Positions 14,701 through 15,423 of a stretch of DNA of 15,423 nucleotides are shown in pieces. Origin of the DNA: Desulfobacteraceae bacterium (GTDB lineage Bacteria > Desulfobacterota > DSM-4660 > Desulfatiglandales > Desulfatiglandaceae). Position 1 is the first letter of the stretch. Each line of letters opens with the position of its first letter. A model generated the notes under the pieces. The model ran no database searches, was not told the DNA's origin, and saw nothing but the letters and a program-made list of their open reading frames with translations. Position numbers and translations under genes: made by a program. The stretch covers positions 1 to 15,423 of the forward strand of contig DAOWOF010000029.1 in assembly GCA_030642205.1 (NCBI GenBank). Reading direction: 5' to 3'.

Positions 14701-14964
14701 CTCCTGGCAAAAAAGACCTTGCAGGTTAGCGGAACAGTTGCCCATGTAAATCCAATGGACTGCAGCTCCTGCGGGGTATGTGTATCAATATGCCCATTCT
14801 CAGCGCCCTCCTTTATACAGGATGGCCGATTTGCAGGCAAAGCAGAAATAAATTCCGTACTTTGCAAAGGTTGCGGACTTTGTGTGTCATCCTGTAGATC
14901 AGGGGCTATCAATTTGGCAGGCTTTGGTGAAAATCAGATAATGACTATGATTAATGAGATCTAA
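11731..14964 (+). CDS. NuoG-type N-terminus fused to partial HdrA plus a second HdrA-like module
   Basis: A 1077-residue Fe-S flavoprotein. Residues 1-180 are NuoG/HydA-like: a [2Fe-2S] domain (C34, C45, C48, C64) and two ferredoxin motifs (C123-C133, C163-C173). Residues about 185-510 match HdrA from just after its first ferredoxin motif: GRKPIYVPYAQAIPN, then C224/C232/C235/C239, then QCVGSRD...YCSSVCC (C322, C336, C340, C341; the ligands of HdrA's unusual cluster). It has no FAD Rossmann start, which is exactly what the short selenoprotein upstream contains. Residues about 524-1077 are a second HdrA-like unit: an N-terminal RIGVFVCRCG domain, FAD motif GGGIAGMAAA (670-679), a second QCVGSR...YCSKVCC set (C817, C828, C832, C833) and two C-terminal ferredoxin motifs (C1011-C1021, C1045-C1055). 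This second unit lacks the DC-x-x-C/Sec motif and has LGGQAKNLHETWRGED instead, as in QmoB-like/HdrA2 types. The ATG at 11731 is ten bases after AAGG; a TTG six bases earlier is less likely. Proposed role: hub joining NuoEF to HdrB. Confidence 0.93.
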   Translation: MISFKINGNKVQGEEGEYILQVAERYGIEIPTLCNHKALEPAGMCRLCTVELFDGRRTRFVTSCNYPIWEGMEVKTDTDDVLNGRKLIVEMLLARCPDVPIIKNLAKGYGIEEPRFKKEDDDCILCGLCTRICKKMGNSAISLTGRGVDMKVDTPFHIQTDVCMACGACVSVCPTGHIKLEDITKHKIKIIPSEYDLGLKGRKPIYVPYAQAIPNTPTIDRSKCVHFKTGGCQICVEFCGVNAIDHTQEDEIIELDVGAIIVAQGFKPFDPSEQNLYNYNDNPNIMTSMEFERILSASGPTLGHLIRLSDHKEPKKIAWLQCVGSRDTHIGANGYCSSVCCTYAIKEAMLAKEHSKEGLDTAIFFMDLRTYGKDFERYFNRGRDESGIRFIKSRITNIDQVSETGCQLIRYIDETGKRIEEEFDIVVLSIGLGIGKEGLELAEKLDIDLDHYNFAATTSFEPVSTSVPGIFVCGAFEAPKDIPSSVIESSAAAGVAGSLLSQSRWTMTKTEESIDEIDVRGEPPRIGVFVCRCGTNIAGVVDVPAVVDFAKNLPGVVYVEENMYSCSQDTQEKMTQIIKDKGLNRMVVAACTPKTHEPLFQETVTSAGVNKYLFEMANIRNQCSWVHANDPERATEKARDLVRMAVGKVALLEPLQEPSIEINQSAMVVGGGIAGMAAAQTLADQGYHTFLIEKTETLGGQAKNLHETWRGEDIPSYLTRMEDLLQGNEKIDVYLNSEIVSVNGFVGNFKTTIQENNKTKELVHGITIIASGADELKPEGYLYGQDSRVITGLELDKKFLSRDNSIKDLKSALFIQCVGSRIEERPYCSKVCCTHSIKSALHFKELNPEIDVFILYRDIRSYGLREDLYREARIKGIVFIRYDFKKGLEVHSKDGDIQVTFVDSAIRRTMEIRPDLLILASAIIPPSEMPLAQMFKATLNADGFFMEAHAKLRPVDCATDGIFICGLAHGPKPVDESIAQAQAAATRAVTLLAKKTLQVSGTVAHVNPMDCSSCGVCVSICPFSAPSFIQDGRFAGKAEINSVLCKGCGLCVSSCRSGAINLAGFGENQIMTMINEI

Positions 14965-14970
14965 GAGATT

Positions 14971-14985
14971 TCAATAGTTCGGACA
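14971..14985 (+). repeat. left terminal inverted repeat
   Basis: Fifteen bases matching the right end at 15358-15372 in inverted orientation without mismatch. Confidence 0.9.
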
Positions 14986-15040
14986 AAATTAAGCGGCAAT
15001 AACGCCGTAAATTCTAAGTTCCTCGTATTGAGGAGTACTT

Positions 15041-15307
15041 CTAGATAATTGTTTCCGTAATAAGCACATGATTAAACATGGCAAAACCGAATGATTTTCT
15101 GATGTTTCTTAAAAAACTTTTTTCATGCATATTGCTGTAACGACTCAAATTACGAAAGTTCATGAGCCCCCGAAGTATCTTGATTGTTGAAAATAAAACC
15201 AATAAAAATTTTTTCTGCGGTTTAGATACGTTGGAAATCTGAAATAACCTACTGTCTCCATAGAGTACTCCCTGTTGAAATGAAAAATTTGCTTCACAAC
15301 AGAATTT
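15041..15307 (-). pseudogene. truncated N-terminus of a DDE-type transposase
   Basis: On the minus strand the frame is open from a TAA at 15308-15310 down to a TAG at 15041-15043. From about 15238 it reads ISNVSKPQKKFLLVLFS, then ILRGLMNFRNLSRYSN, then MHEKSFLRNIRKSFGFAMFN. This resembles the start of a group of IS4-like DDE transposases that open with a KPQ-KF-x-x-x-LF segment and NFxNLSRYS followed by EK-x-[FY]. Only about 65 codons remain, the first ATG in this frame is internal, and no catalytic D, D or E residue is present. It is therefore a decayed remnant showing that the element arose from a larger IS by internal deletion. The family is assigned from memory of motif style, not by search. 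Confidence 0.55.
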
Positions 15308-15357
15308 TTACAACTTGGAGGACTCTTGTCCATTCTTTTCTAAACAGTACTAAAAAC

Positions 15358-15372
15358 TGTCCGAACTATTGA
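15358..15372 (-). repeat. right terminal inverted repeat
   Basis: Fifteen bases, inverted copy of 14971-14985; the transposase stub reads inward from this end. Confidence 0.9.
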
Positions 15373-15383
15373 GATTTAAAGCT

Positions 15384-15389
15384 AAGGAG
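15384..15389 (+). promoter_or_regulatory. ribosome-binding site that fixes the start of the last gene
   Basis: AAGGAG, nine bases before the ATG at 15399 and twelve bases outside the right end of the mobile element, so the translation signal of the downstream gene is intact. Confidence 0.75.
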
Positions 15390-15398
15390 AAACCAATA

Positions 15399-15423
15399 AT
15401 GAGTGACTGGCAACCAAAAATAA
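15399..15423 (+). CDS. start of a gene cut by the window end, possibly mvhD-like
   Basis: Eight codons (MSDWQPKI) with a good Shine-Dalgarno. MvhD/HdrD-type delta subunits of methyl-viologen-reducing hydrogenase commonly begin with a similar W-x-PKI-x-AF segment, and mvhD often neighbours hdrA in Desulfobacterota. MvhD carries a [2Fe-2S] cluster that hands electrons to HdrA. The identification rests on eight residues and context only. Confidence 0.45.

Larger units (their letters stand above)
14971..15372. mobile_element. 402-bp non-autonomous (MITE-like) element with perfect 15-bp terminal inverted repeats
   Basis: TCAATAGTTCGGACA (14971-14985) is the exact reverse complement of TGTCCGAACTATTGA (15358-15372). 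GATT flanks the element on both sides (14967-14970 and 15373-15376), a candidate 4-bp target duplication. Inside is only a stub of a transposase gene on the minus strand. Removing the element and one GATT leaves 28 bp between the NuoG/HdrA stop and the next ATG, a normal operon spacing, which supports a later insertion into the operon. Confidence 0.85.

Noticed and set aside
14421..14912. Leftward frame of 163 codons
   Set aside because: Antisense shadow of the Fe-S-rich end of the NuoG/HdrA protein; no Shine-Dalgarno and no recognisable motif.

Overview
The window reads as a piece of chromosome from an anaerobic, AT-leaning bacterium. It most likely comes from a sulfate-reducing or syntrophic member of the Desulfobacterota. 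This is inferred from gene content only: heterodisulfide-reductase (Hdr) subunits of the kind common in that phylum, a selenocysteine-type HdrA, an MJ0042 zinc-ribbon/HDOD protein and a REP-associated transposase. No 16S or other phylogenetic marker is present.

Left part (1-5326), loosely connected genes: a DUF2325 protein with a long coiled coil; a small protein with a possible STAS-like fold and a Cys/His-rich tail; a leftward REP-associated tyrosine transposase bracketed by short inverted repeats and a tandem 26-bp repeat; a zinc-ribbon/HDOD signalling protein; a leftward tRNA-Leu(CAG); and ribF (FMN/FAD synthesis). Positions 5327-6080 are about 750 bp without a convincing gene but with several inverted repeats.

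Right part (6081-15423), one rightward gene cluster: (i) a membrane cytochrome b (NarI/DsrM/HdrE-like) fused to four Cys4 Fe-S motifs, with a CxxCH haem-c motif in what should be a periplasmic loop; (ii) HdrB with two complete CCG motifs; (iii) a 136-residue N-terminal slice of HdrA whose reading frame crosses an in-frame UGA exactly where HdrA has a conserved cysteine, so it is almost certainly a selenoprotein; (iv) NuoE-like and (v) NuoF-like NAD(H) modules with the HydB/HndC domain layout; (vi) a 1077-residue protein joining a NuoG-type N-terminus to the part of HdrA missing from (iii), followed by a second HdrA-like module; (vii) the first eight codons of a gene that looks like mvhD. Between (vi) and (vii) sits a 402-bp non-autonomous element with perfect 15-bp terminal inverted repeats and a transposase stub.

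Taken together, the cluster suggests a flavin-based bifurcating or confurcating complex. NAD(H) would exchange electrons at NuoEF, electrons would pass through the split HdrA/NuoG-HdrA hub to HdrB, and the membrane cytochrome would link this to the quinone or periplasmic cytochrome pool. The direction of electron flow, the disulfide substrate and whether ferredoxin takes part cannot be read from the sequence. The most notable points are the selenocysteine HdrA fragment, the HdrA gene split at its ferredoxin domain with a NuoG-type head grafted on, and the mobile element inside the operon.
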